From contig NZ_FOWV01000002.1 of NCBI RefSeq assembly GCF_900115545.1, positions 661,135 to 725,134 on the forward strand: DNA of 64,000 bases. The letters run 5' to 3'. The translations under genes were made by a program, and so were the position numbers. The notes beneath the pieces are model-generated. The model was not told the origin of the DNA, did no database searches, and saw only the letters and a list, made by a program, of their open reading frames with translations. Source of the stretch: Ralstonia sp. NFACC01. GTDB taxonomy: Bacteria > Pseudomonadota > Gammaproteobacteria > Burkholderiales > Burkholderiaceae. Shown in pieces: positions 37,585 through 45,925 of the stretch. Positions within the stretch are counted from its first letter, which is position 1, and each line of letters begins with the position of its first letter.

Positions 37585-38052
37585 ATGCCCACGCCCGACG
37601 ACCTGCTGATCCGCCACATCCACCAAGACGACTTTGCCGCCTGGAAACCCCTCTGGGATGGCTACAACGCCTTTTACGGCCGTGCGGCCGAGACCGCCTT
37701 GCCCGACATCGTCACGCAGACGACATGGCAGCGCTTCTTCGACGAAGCGGAGCCTGTCTACGCGTTGGTGGCCGAGCGTGGCGGCGAGCTGCTCGGCATC
37801 GTGCACTTCCTCTACCACCGCAGCACCACGCAAATCGGCATGAGCTGCTATTTGCAGGATCTGTTTACGGCGCAGGCCGCGCGCGGGCAGGGCGTGGGCC
37901 GGGCCTTGATCGAAGCGGTGTACCGTCGCGCGCAGGCCGACGGCTTGCCACGCGTCTATTGGCAGACGCACGAAACCAACGCGACCGCCATGCGGTTGTA
38001 TGACACGTTGGCGGACAAGTCGGGCTTCGTGGTTTATCGCAAATTGTTCTGA
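37585..38052 (+). CDS. GNAT-family N-acetyltransferase
   Basis: The 155-residue protein starts MPTPDDLLIRHIHQDDFAAW. The acetyl-CoA motif is QDLFTAQAARGQGVGRALIE (Q/R-x-x-G-x-G), followed by VYWQTHETNATAMRLYDTLA, typical of the aminoglycoside/amino-acid acetyltransferase-like subgroup. The acceptor is unknown. It lies 79 bases after the unknown gene and 150 bases before the giant gene, and could be an unrelated housekeeping gene. Confidence 0.88.
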   Translation: MPTPDDLLIRHIHQDDFAAWKPLWDGYNAFYGRAAETALPDIVTQTTWQRFFDEAEPVYALVAERGGELLGIVHFLYHRSTTQIGMSCYLQDLFTAQAARGQGVGRALIEAVYRRAQADGLPRVYWQTHETNATAMRLYDTLADKSGFVVYRKLF

Positions 38053-38163
38053 GCGGCTACGGCATCCAGTAAGGCCTGAAGTGCGCGTGCGGCACCGGCC
38101 CGCGCGCAACTGGCATATGTGCTCGCTGCATTAGCAAAATCCGGAACACCGCATGTGCGGGCG

Positions 38164-38196
38164 GCACGTAAGGTCGCAGCATCTGACCTTACGTGC
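38164..38196 (+). promoter_or_regulatory. Strong hairpin directly before the giant gene
   Basis: GCACGTAAGGTC (38164-38175) and GACCTTACGTGC (38185-38196) are perfect 12-base arms around a 9-base loop; G-U and G-C pairs extend the stem to 38161-38199. It ends 3-6 bases before the likely ATG at 38203 and no T-run follows. It may be an operator dyad or an RNA structure hiding the start region. It could also stop transcription from the GNAT gene weakly. Confidence 0.65.
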
Positions 38197-38202
38197 TGCT
38201 GT

Positions 38203-41200
38203 ATGCCTGTCACCTTGCCTGCGTTGGTGGACGCGTCCACTGCGTCGTCTTCTCTCATTTTTTCTTCGGATCAGCAGGCGCGTCTGCGCGACCTCGCAAC
38301 ACAGATTCACGACGCGCAGCGCGCGGTGACAGCGGCGCAGCCTGCTCAGTCCATCGACTCCGAGACGACCGACCCCGCACGGCAACTGGCGCAGGCGGCT
38401 TACCTGGCCGCGCAGTTCGCCTTGCAGGCGCTGCAGGCCGAGCGCGCGGCATTGATCGCGCAGTCACGTGGCCAACACGCCGAAGAAGCGGCCGCCCAAG
38501 CAGCGTGTCAGCAGGCGCAACGCAATGGGCAACTGGCGAACGACATGGCCGCCGCTGCCCGAACGCATCTGCAGGCCGCTGTGGTGGCCGCGGCACAGCC
38601 CGGCGGCCATGTTCAGACGGTGATGACGGTCCAGCAGAAGCAGCGCCAGGAGGCTGCGGTGCCCGCGCTGGTGCTCGCGCGGGCACAGGCCGACGAGGCC
38701 GACGCACGCGTTGCACGGGACATGGCGCAGCGCCAGCTCGACGATGCGCGGCAAGTGCTGGATTCAGCCGAGGCCAGTGACCGCGCCGCGAGGCCGTCGG
38801 CGCGCAACCTGCCCGACGAACCCTCACAGGCCACGTTGGATGCGCGCACGCAATGGAGCGACGCTCAGGCAACTGCCCGCAATGCCACGCTCGTCCTTAA
38901 CCACACGCACGACGCGGTACATGCCGACGCATTGGCCGTGCTTTCTGACGCCGCCCATCGCGGCGACTGGCACACGTACCACGATGCCGTGGTCGCCGGG
39001 CGCGCCAGCGGGGCCATCCCCGACGACGAAGCGCAGAACCTTCAGCAGGCCGGCGACGATGCGCTCGTCAAGGCGCAAGCCGACGTCGCTCCGGAGCAGC
39101 GCGTTGCCGACGCACAGTATGCCGATCAGCAAGCCCGGCAGCAGCAGATTCTGCAGTGCCAGCCGCGCACGCAAGCGCTGCCCACTACGGCGGCGCTTGC
39201 GCAGGCGCGTCAGGATGCGGTGCCGACGTGGACGGCCGCCTTCCTGGCTGCCGACAACGCCAAGACGCTCACCGGCAAGTTGGCGGGCGACGCGCAGCGA
39301 CAGGCTGCGCACTCCCAGGCCACAGCCGACCGTGCACAGGCGGAGCTGACGCGGCAGACTGCACAGCGCACGCTGCATGGCGCCGAGCAGGACTTGCGCA
39401 TGGCTCAAGCCACCGGCGCCGATGCGAAGACGCTTGCCGGACTGCGCGCGAAGGTCGACAGCGCCCGACAAGGCACGCAAGACGCCACCCGCGCGCGTCT
39501 GCAAGCCCAGACCGACGAGGCCGGCGCGCACGCACAGGATCTGCTTGCTGCCCTGTCACCAGCCCGGCAGGACGACGCGGCCGCGCGTTTCGAGCTGTTC
39601 CGAACGCACGGCGAGGAGTTGGCCCGACCGTATCTCCAGCAGTTCTTCCTGCAGTTTGGCGATCAGGCCATCACGGTGTCGTCGGCCGATCAATTGACGA
39701 ATCTCGCGGGCCTGGCGTTCGGCATCCTGCCCGTGACCGATCTGGATGCACCCACGCCGCAGGCACTTGTCGAGGCTGCCCGGCAGGGGCGCTGGTTTGC
39801 CGAGGCACCGGCCGATGTGCGGGCGCAGCTTCAGCGAATCGTTGATCGCGCATATGGCGATGCCGATCGCACGCGGCCGCTGCAGGTGAACTTCCTGCCG
39901 TTTGTCACGGCCATCAAGCCTGGCTCCGAACTGATACCTGCCGACAGCGTGATCCAGGACGGCGCGCTGATGCAGTTCACGCGCGCCGATGGCACGACCG
40001 GCTGGGTGGATGCCGGCGCCAACCGCACCTACGATTCGCTCGACGATTTCCGCCACGCGTGCGACTTGCCCGTTGGTGGCGAGGCCGCATTGATGGTGGC
40101 GCCGGACTTCGCCCCGCAAGGCGCCGATCGCTTCGATGCCGATGGGCAACTGCGTCTGTTCATGGGCGAGGCGCGCATCGAGAGTGTGTTCGAAGCGGCG
40201 AACCGTACCTTCCATCTGGACGCCGTGCTGGCGGGCGGTTTGTTGGCCGCGGGTGTGCTGACCGACGGCATCGTGCCGTTGCTGGCCGGTGCGGCGGGCC
40301 TTGTGTATGGCGCCGCACGCTCGGATCTGCCTCAGATGATCTCGCACGACGAAGACCTCAACCCGCTGACGAGCGGCCACGCACGCCGGGTGTGGGGCAC
40401 CGTGCTGGCCGAAGGCCTTGGCGGCGCAGCGACTGTTGCGCTGGGCCGCGCGCTCGTGCTCGGTGCGCGGGCGGCGGCGGAGGGTGCGGAACTGGAGGCG
40501 TCGGCCGCATCGGCGCTGAACACGTCGCTTGCCCGCACGACCACCGTGGCCCGGGCGCTCGGCAGGGCCGCGGGCGTGGCGGGCGGCGTCAACCTGGCGG
40601 ATGGCGTGGCCGAAGCCTTGCCGCATCTTGACGAGATGAGCGAGCACGATCGCGATGATTTGTGGGCACAGCTCGTTCCGGACGTGGCGACCATGCTGCT
40701 GACGCATGCAGTCGACTACGTGGCACCGGTGGAGCGCACAACACCGGCAGCGTGGTTGCATCCGGATTTTGGGACGACGCGCGTGCCGCGCAGCGGGACC
40801 GGCGCCACGGAAATGGCCGTGGCGATGACAGCGGCCGAGTGGCGCGCAGGCGGCATGCCGCGTACCAAGCGCCAGCGTGCGGATGCGCAGTCGGTCGGTG
40901 TGAACAAGATGCTGGTGGTGCTGGCGCACCCCGACGACGACACCATCATGGCCGGCATGCTGCGGCGGGCCATCGCGGCAGGCACAGAGATCCACGTGGT
41001 GTACATCACGCGTGGCAACGGCGGGACGATCTTCAGCACGGAGTCCGGCATTCCACTGCCCGTGTATGGCGGCGACGGTGCGGAATTTGCCGAACCCGGC
41101 GCACTGGGCCACTTGCGCGAAGAGGAACTGCGCGCGTTCTATGCACGGCTGGGTGGTGGCGCGCGGGTGAAGGTGACGGTGCTGCACGGCAATGCCGACA

Positions 41201-43611
41201 TCAACCCATGGCGCCGGCCCGGCGAGCGCGTCCTGCGCTACAGCATTGTTGCCAGATGGAACATGCGATTCATCGTGCGCTACCTGGCCGAACGCATGCG
41301 CACGGAGCAATACGATCTGGCCGTCGGGCTGCGTATCAACCGCAACGTGCATCCGGCCCACGCCGAAAGCAGCCGCCTGATGCGCCAGGCTGCGCGGGCT
41401 TACCAACGTTCCACAGGTCAGGCGATGCCCTTGATGTGGGCGAACGAGATCGGCTGGTATCCGACCTCCGTGCTGAATCTGCGCGGGCGTACCTGGACGC
41501 TGCAGTTGAACGATGCGGAGCGCAGGCTCAAGGCCGATGCCATCGCTGCCTATGCCTCGCAGCCGCCCGCACATGCCTACCACTTCGGCAACGAGCGGCC
41601 TTACGAACAATTCACCTTTGCCGCTGGAACACCGGCCCAGGCGCGGATCGACATTCAACGGTATTTCCTGCGTCGAGCGGCCGACCGTGATGCCGCGCCG
41701 GGAACATCCCCCGCCTTCGAAACCGTGACCACGCCGCCTTTGCGATACCGGAAGGACTGGGGTTTCGCGCGCGTGGAAACCGTTGAACCGCCGTTGCCGT
41801 TACTCAAGCCGGCGCTGCCCGATCCGTCCGTCGATGCCGATGCTGCCGTGGAGCGCGCCACTGCATTTGCGCTGCGCGGCGAGGGCGTTGACCCCGAGCA
41901 CATTTCCGACGAGCAGGAAGCGTGGCGCATGTTCTTGAGCAACCTTCAGCCGCGGCCGCTGGAGTGGCAGCCGCTTTGGCGCCGTCTGCTCAATGGCTTC
42001 TCGAACGAGCCCGGGCGTTTCTGGGCTTCCCGTCAGCCGGAGACCGCGGTATTCGTGACAACCTCGCGGCCGCCGCAAACTGTTTTTGGCGAGCAGGGCA
42101 TCGGCCTGGCGCTGGACGCTTCCGACACGCAGGTGTGGTCGTCGATCACGGCGGCGCGCGGCGATGCGGCGCGCCAGATCGCGCAGGCTCCGGGCGGGCG
42201 AGGCGTGCGGTTTACGTACCCCGTCGTGATGGGTGCGCGCGATCTGGGCCACATGCTCAAGGTGGGCTGGCTGCCGCCCGAGGCACCGCAGGGGGCCATC
42301 GTGACGGTAGACGCCAACAGCCGGCGTCATCACGAGAGCATTCCCAACCCGCGCAACGCCTACGGACCCAAGCCCGGTGAGCCCTACACGCCGCCGACCG
42401 TTTCCGGCGGCATGAAGATCCGTGGTCCGGTGTTCCGCGCGTTGACGTCGACGGCCACGATCGCGTCCGCCACTTACGCCGGCGTGCGTTACGGTCTGCC
42501 GACTTTCACGCTGGCGGACTGGAACGCTTTGGGGCTCGGCATGCTTGGCCTGCGGTCGACGTTGGGGATGGTGTCGGATGGCGTGCGCGTGCGCATCGCG
42601 CGTCAGGCCGATGCCTCGCCGGCTTCTACGTGGCGCCTCATGACCGGCTGGCGCGGCACGTTGCGCGGTGTATCGAAAGCCGACCGGGACCGCTACCGCA
42701 CGCTCGGCATGTTGCTCAAGGTAAATCCACGCGACAGCGATGCCCTGCGGCAGGTGGACGCCGCGCCCGGGCAGGTTCTGTCGGCCCGCAGCGAGCTTGG
42801 CTGGCTGCTTGAGATCATCCGCATATGGAGCTACGGCCCGAACGATGTTTCCAACCTGTTGCACCTGATGCATCCGGGCTTTTTCGACCCGTCGTTCGCG
42901 TCGTTGCGGGCGGCAGGCGATACGCTGGCGAACCTCGCGACGCTGATCTTTTCTGCTGTGCATCCGATGGCCAGCATCAGTGCTCGGCTGGGCCGCACGT
43001 TGAGCCTGCGGGCGGATCGGTTGCAGCAGGACCCGACCGTGCGGCCGGCGGGCGCAAGACTGCCCTCGATGTTCGGCGGAACAGAGCATCTGCCCCGGCC
43101 GCTGCAATGGCTGGTCGCCCTCGGGCATCGTCCGCTCGTCGTGTATCCGTTCCTGCCGGAGGTGGGAACGCCTACCGGCAAGCCGGTGCCTGTGACGTTG
43201 CTGCAGGAGTGGTCCAACAAGCTGGCCACGCTCGGCGTCTTGCCATTTGCCGGCGCCGACGCCGCCCATCTGCTGTTGGCAGCCGGCAGCAACCAATGGT
43301 CATCAGCACTCGTCGAACTTGGAAAGGTATCGGCGGACTGGTGGTTCTTCCGCGCGTTTCAGCAGATGCATGTCGATGCCTACCGCGCCCGGCGTGATCT
43401 GGGCCGGGTGGTGCGCCACAACAGCTTGCTGCCGTGGTGGCGCATGCCGGCCGGCGGTGCGGTCAAGGGGCCGAACGTGCCTGCAGCGGACGACTTTCTA
43501 CTCGACAAGGGCGGGCTGTCGACGTTCCAGCCGGCGCTCGTGCTGGGCGTCGGCATTGGCGCGCGGGCGCTGCTCGGCCTGTTGGTCCCCTGGACTGACG
43601 GCAATGGCTAG
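38203..43611 (+). CDS. Giant multidomain protein with PIG-L/LmbE deacetylase domain, possible secreted effector or toxin
   Basis: The 1802-residue frame is open throughout; a GTG at 38119 would add 28 residues, and neither start has a good ribosome site. Residues 1-500 are Ala/Gln-rich coiled-coil-like repeats. Residues 670-740 hold Gly/Ala-rich hydrophobic segments. A PIG-L/LmbE domain (about 898-1115) carries the zinc motif AHPDDD at 908-913 and HPAH at 1050-1053; such enzymes deacetylate N-acetylglucosamine-type sugars. At 1289 RPPQTVFGEQGI resembles the first motif of ADP-ribosyltransferase toxins. Residues 1390-1802 are helical with hydrophobic patches. No signal peptide is present. The overall architecture suggests a delivered effector; this is inference. 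Confidence 0.85.
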   Translation: MPVTLPALVDASTASSSLIFSSDQQARLRDLATQIHDAQRAVTAAQPAQSIDSETTDPARQLAQAAYLAAQFALQALQAERAALIAQSRGQHAEEAAAQAACQQAQRNGQLANDMAAAARTHLQAAVVAAAQPGGHVQTVMTVQQKQRQEAAVPALVLARAQADEADARVARDMAQRQLDDARQVLDSAEASDRAARPSARNLPDEPSQATLDARTQWSDAQATARNATLVLNHTHDAVHADALAVLSDAAHRGDWHTYHDAVVAGRASGAIPDDEAQNLQQAGDDALVKAQADVAPEQRVADAQYADQQARQQQILQCQPRTQALPTTAALAQARQDAVPTWTAAFLAADNAKTLTGKLAGDAQRQAAHSQATADRAQAELTRQTAQRTLHGAEQDLRMAQATGADAKTLAGLRAKVDSARQGTQDATRARLQAQTDEAGAHAQDLLAALSPARQDDAAARFELFRTHGEELARPYLQQFFLQFGDQAITVSSADQLTNLAGLAFGILPVTDLDAPTPQALVEAARQGRWFAEAPADVRAQLQRIVDRAYGDADRTRPLQVNFLPFVTAIKPGSELIPADSVIQDGALMQFTRADGTTGWVDAGANRTYDSLDDFRHACDLPVGGEAALMVAPDFAPQGADRFDADGQLRLFMGEARIESVFEAANRTFHLDAVLAGGLLAAGVLTDGIVPLLAGAAGLVYGAARSDLPQMISHDEDLNPLTSGHARRVWGTVLAEGLGGAATVALGRALVLGARAAAEGAELEASAASALNTSLARTTTVARALGRAAGVAGGVNLADGVAEALPHLDEMSEHDRDDLWAQLVPDVATMLLTHAVDYVAPVERTTPAAWLHPDFGTTRVPRSGTGATEMAVAMTAAEWRAGGMPRTKRQRADAQSVGVNKMLVVLAHPDDDTIMAGMLRRAIAAGTEIHVVYITRGNGGTIFSTESGIPLPVYGGDGAEFAEPGALGHLREEELRAFYARLGGGARVKVTVLHGNADINPWRRPGERVLRYSIVARWNMRFIVRYLAERMRTEQYDLAVGLRINRNVHPAHAESSRLMRQAARAYQRSTGQAMPLMWANEIGWYPTSVLNLRGRTWTLQLNDAERRLKADAIAAYASQPPAHAYHFGNERPYEQFTFAAGTPAQARIDIQRYFLRRAADRDAAPGTSPAFETVTTPPLRYRKDWGFARVETVEPPLPLLKPALPDPSVDADAAVERATAFALRGEGVDPEHISDEQEAWRMFLSNLQPRPLEWQPLWRRLLNGFSNEPGRFWASRQPETAVFVTTSRPPQTVFGEQGIGLALDASDTQVWSSITAARGDAARQIAQAPGGRGVRFTYPVVMGARDLGHMLKVGWLPPEAPQGAIVTVDANSRRHHESIPNPRNAYGPKPGEPYTPPTVSGGMKIRGPVFRALTSTATIASATYAGVRYGLPTFTLADWNALGLGMLGLRSTLGMVSDGVRVRIARQADASPASTWRLMTGWRGTLRGVSKADRDRYRTLGMLLKVNPRDSDALRQVDAAPGQVLSARSELGWLLEIIRIWSYGPNDVSNLLHLMHPGFFDPSFASLRAAGDTLANLATLIFSAVHPMASISARLGRTLSLRADRLQQDPTVRPAGARLPSMFGGTEHLPRPLQWLVALGHRPLVVYPFLPEVGTPTGKPVPVTLLQEWSNKLATLGVLPFAGADAAHLLLAAGSNQWSSALVELGKVSADWWFFRAFQQMHVDAYRARRDLGRVVRHNSLLPWWRMPAGGAVKGPNVPAADDFLLDKGGLSTFQPALVLGVGIGARALLGLLVPWTDGNG

Positions 43612-43642
43612 CCGTCTTGCTGCGTCCGCGCGGTGAGCAACC

Positions 43643-44179
43643 TCAGCAATCGAATTTCGGCACGTCGAAATGGCTCCAATCGCTACCTCCCTCGGCGCCG
43701 TAGCTGATGTGCTCATCATTCGGACCCGTAAGCTCGACGCTGGTCGTATACGTCGGTGGATTGTTGCCGAACATCGACAGCAACTGATGTTCGTCGATGG
43801 TCTTGTCGATCTTGACGGAATAGCCGTCGCCGAGGTCCAGCGAGGTTGATGTACCGTGTCCTAAAACGTCGAACCACGACGTGTGCGAGTCGATCCTCAA
43901 GTCTTTGGCATCCGTGCCACCCACGATCTTGAGGGCGTCTTCGACACCGCCGAGATCCAAGTCGGCCACAGTGGTCTGCTGGCCGTCAGGCCCGACCTTG
44001 TCGACCTTGATGTGGTGGCCATCCTGCTGAATGACGGCAATCTTCTGGGCTTGATCCGTTCTCACCTCCATCGTGGCCTGGTTGGCCAGGGTGGGGGCGT
44101 TGATGGGTTCGCGGCCGTTGCTGTATGCGATATAGAAATTGGTTGGCGGTGTGCAGGCCAGGGCGTTCACGCTGTTCAT
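43643..44179 (-). CDS. Uncharacterised small protein (178 residues)
   Basis: The ATG at 44179 gives MNSVNALACTPPTNFYIAYS. The protein is acidic, beta-rich and Gly/Asp-rich (VADLDLGGVEDALKIVGGTD; SLDLGDGYSVKIDKTIDEHQ), with only two Cys, one at the C-terminus. There is no signal peptide or membrane helix. I recognise no family. The gene converges with the giant PIG-L gene, stops 31 bases apart. The frame remains open upstream of this ATG, but that part overlaps the Rieske gene and is not coding. An immunity, chaperone or secreted role is possible. Confidence 0.65.
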   Translation of the reverse strand: MNSVNALACTPPTNFYIAYSNGREPINAPTLANQATMEVRTDQAQKIAVIQQDGHHIKVDKVGPDGQQTTVADLDLGGVEDALKIVGGTDAKDLRIDSHTSWFDVLGHGTSTSLDLGDGYSVKIDKTIDEHQLLSMFGNNPPTYTTSVELTGPNDEHISYGAEGGSDWSHFDVPKFDC

Positions 44180-44472
44180 GGTCGGACAAGTGCGGGTTGA
44201 AGGAACGTCGATCGTAAGACGACATTGCCGCAACAGCGGCCACGCAGCTTCGTAGGTCCGTCGTCGCACCGCAGCGCGGGCGCGGTACCAAGACCGTTGT
44301 CCAGTGCGCGATCCGGCGGAGGCGCCGTCCACCGCCGACGCATTTTTCCGCAAACCATAGGGTAATCCCGCATCTGCGATTTCGAAGACGCGGTCTATAG
44401 TTGCACCTGTGTTCCAGATATTAACAGACGTTTCATAGGTAAAACAAGTGAAACGTGATGGAGTCGACAGAA
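44180..44472. other. Divergent promoter region of the Rieske cluster
   Basis: The 293-base spacer is less GC-rich than its neighbours, particularly its right half. It holds CATAGGGTAATCCC (44356-44369), an AT-rich patch around 44400-44425 and a palindromic operator (separate entry). No coding frame in it looks real. Confidence 0.5.
44428..44456. promoter_or_regulatory. Candidate IclR operator for the Rieske cluster
   Basis: ACGTTTCA (44428-44435) and TGAAACGT (44449-44456) are perfect 8-base arms with centres two helical turns apart. Inside it GTTTCATAGGTAAAAC (44430-44445) has the same GTTTC-N6-RAAAC layout as the palindrome before the porin at 55934. The cluster's own IclR protein is the likely ligand. 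Confidence 0.6.
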
Positions 44473-44778
44473 ATGCAATCGCAATACAACCCCGACCTCG
44501 CTCCGTGGGAGCCGATTTCTCCGAACAACGTCGCCGGCAAGGGCCGTGTCGAGCGCCCCGGTCACGTCGCCAATCTGGTGTGGCAAACACGCACCGCCGA
44601 GCCGACAGCCTATGAGAACCAATTGGCCGATTCGCTGGAAGCGGCATTCCTGGGCGGTGCGCAAACGCCGGCCGACATCGTGGCTGTGCTGAATGAGCGC
44701 GGCCCGCGCAATGCCGCTGGCGGAGAGGCCTGGACGGAAGACACGTTCTTGGCCGAGATGCGCCGCCTGGGCGCCTGA
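44473..44778 (+). CDS. Small recombinase-like HTH-domain protein at the head of the Rieske cluster
   Basis: The ATG at 44473 has GGAG nine bases upstream and gives a 101-residue protein (MQSQYNPDLAPWEPISPNNV); an ATG at 44458 adds five residues. The C-terminal half (YENQLADSLEAAFLGGAQTP, then ADIVAVLNERGPRN and WTEDTFLAEMRRLG) looks like a helix-turn-helix of the kind annotated recombinase-like, which I recall beside Rieske oxygenases in Burkholderiales. It is the first gene of the cluster. Function unknown; it may be a regulator or a small oxygenase partner. Confidence 0.75.
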   Translation: MQSQYNPDLAPWEPISPNNVAGKGRVERPGHVANLVWQTRTAEPTAYENQLADSLEAAFLGGAQTPADIVAVLNERGPRNAAGGEAWTEDTFLAEMRRLGA

Positions 44779-44857
44779 ACGGAGCCGGCTCCAACACGAT
44801 TCGACGCCGCATCGCCCGCAGAGGCGCCCGGCTCAACCCCATCAGAAGAGGCAAGCA

Positions 44858-45925
44858 ATGGAAGGCAACAAGGAAGCGCAGAAGGAAGCGCGCATCAACA
44901 CCGGTCTGCGCAACTACTGGTATCCGGTGGCGGCGTCGTGGAATGTGAAGAACGCGCCGGTGGGCATCACGCGCCTGAGCCAGAACATCGTGCTGTGGCG
45001 AGATACCGCAGGCCAGGTGCATGCGCTGGAAGACCGCTGCCCGCACCGTGGCGCGCGCCTGTCGATGGGCTGGAACCTGGGTGACCACGTGGCTTGCTGG
45101 TACCACGGCGTTGAGGTGAACGGCCAGGGTACGGTAACGAGCGTGCCGGCTGTCGACGCTTGCCCGATGGAAGGCAAGACCTGCGTGCGCAGCTACCCGG
45201 TGCAGGAGCGCGCCGGTGCCATCTTCCTGTGGTTTGGCGACAAGGCCCCGTCCGAGTTCGACGACGCGGTCGGCACGCTGCGCTTGCCTGAAGAGCTGAC
45301 CAGCGACGAGCACAGCCACTTCCTCTGCTTTGCGCATTGGAACGTCAACTACCGCTATGCCATCGACAATGTCATGGACCCGATGCACGGCGCTTACCTG
45401 CACGCCGTGTCGCACTCGATGGCCAGCGGCGAGAAGAAGGCCGTGATGGAAGTGGTTGAAACCGACCACGGGATCATGTTCCAGAAGACCGGCCAGCGCG
45501 GCGTGAACTTCGATTGGACCGAGTTTGGCGAGACCGGCACGATGTGGCTGCGCCTGTCGATTCCGTATCAACCGAAGGTCGGCCCAGGCGGCCCGTTCAC
45601 CATCATCGGCATCGTGACGCCGGTGGATGAGGAGCACTGCATCGTCTACTTCTGGCGCACGCGCCACGTGCAGGGTTGGCAGCGCGACGTGTGGCGCTTC
45701 CTGTATCGCAATCGCCTGGAAGGCCTGCACTGGGATGTGCTGGAACAGGATCGCGTGGTGCTCGAATCGATGGCCCCCGAGGCGCGCGATCACGAAACGC
45801 TGTATCAGCACGACATCGGCATCACGCGTATCCGCCGTGTGCTTGCACGCCGCGCCGCCGCTGAACTGGCCGACGCGCCTGTCGCCATGCTCAAGCCCGT
45901 TCCCACGGAAGCTCAACATGCCTGA
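44858..45925 (+). CDS. Rieske non-heme iron oxygenase, catalytic subunit (VanA/PobA-like)
   Basis: The 355-residue oxygenase has the Rieske cluster ligands C61, H63, C80 and H83 (C-x-H-x16-C-x2-H) and the mononuclear iron site D174, H177, H182 in NVMDPMHGAYLHAVSH. It matches single-subunit class IA oxygenases such as vanillate O-demethylase and phenoxybenzoate dioxygenase. It would use the FNR/ferredoxin reductase encoded at 54908. The reaction is dihydroxylation or O/N-dealkylation of an aromatic; substrate unknown. AAGAGG precedes the start, and the stop overlaps the next start by 8 bases. Confidence 0.94.
   Translation: MEGNKEAQKEARINTGLRNYWYPVAASWNVKNAPVGITRLSQNIVLWRDTAGQVHALEDRCPHRGARLSMGWNLGDHVACWYHGVEVNGQGTVTSVPAVDACPMEGKTCVRSYPVQERAGAIFLWFGDKAPSEFDDAVGTLRLPEELTSDEHSHFLCFAHWNVNYRYAIDNVMDPMHGAYLHAVSHSMASGEKKAVMEVVETDHGIMFQKTGQRGVNFDWTEFGETGTMWLRLSIPYQPKVGPGGPFTIIGIVTPVDEEHCIVYFWRTRHVQGWQRDVWRFLYRNRLEGLHWDVLEQDRVVLESMAPEARDHETLYQHDIGITRIRRVLARRAAAELADAPVAMLKPVPTEAQHA

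Noticed and set aside
38119..38202. GTG start that would add 28 residues to the giant protein
   Set aside because: No ribosome site precedes it, the added residues look non-coding and contain the hairpin; the ATG at 38203 is preferred, though neither start is well supported.
39556..41658. Open frame of 700 codons on the minus strand inside the giant gene
   Set aside because: It is antisense to the PIG-L coding sequence, is rich in Arg, His and Gln as expected for a GC-rich shadow frame, and shows no domain.
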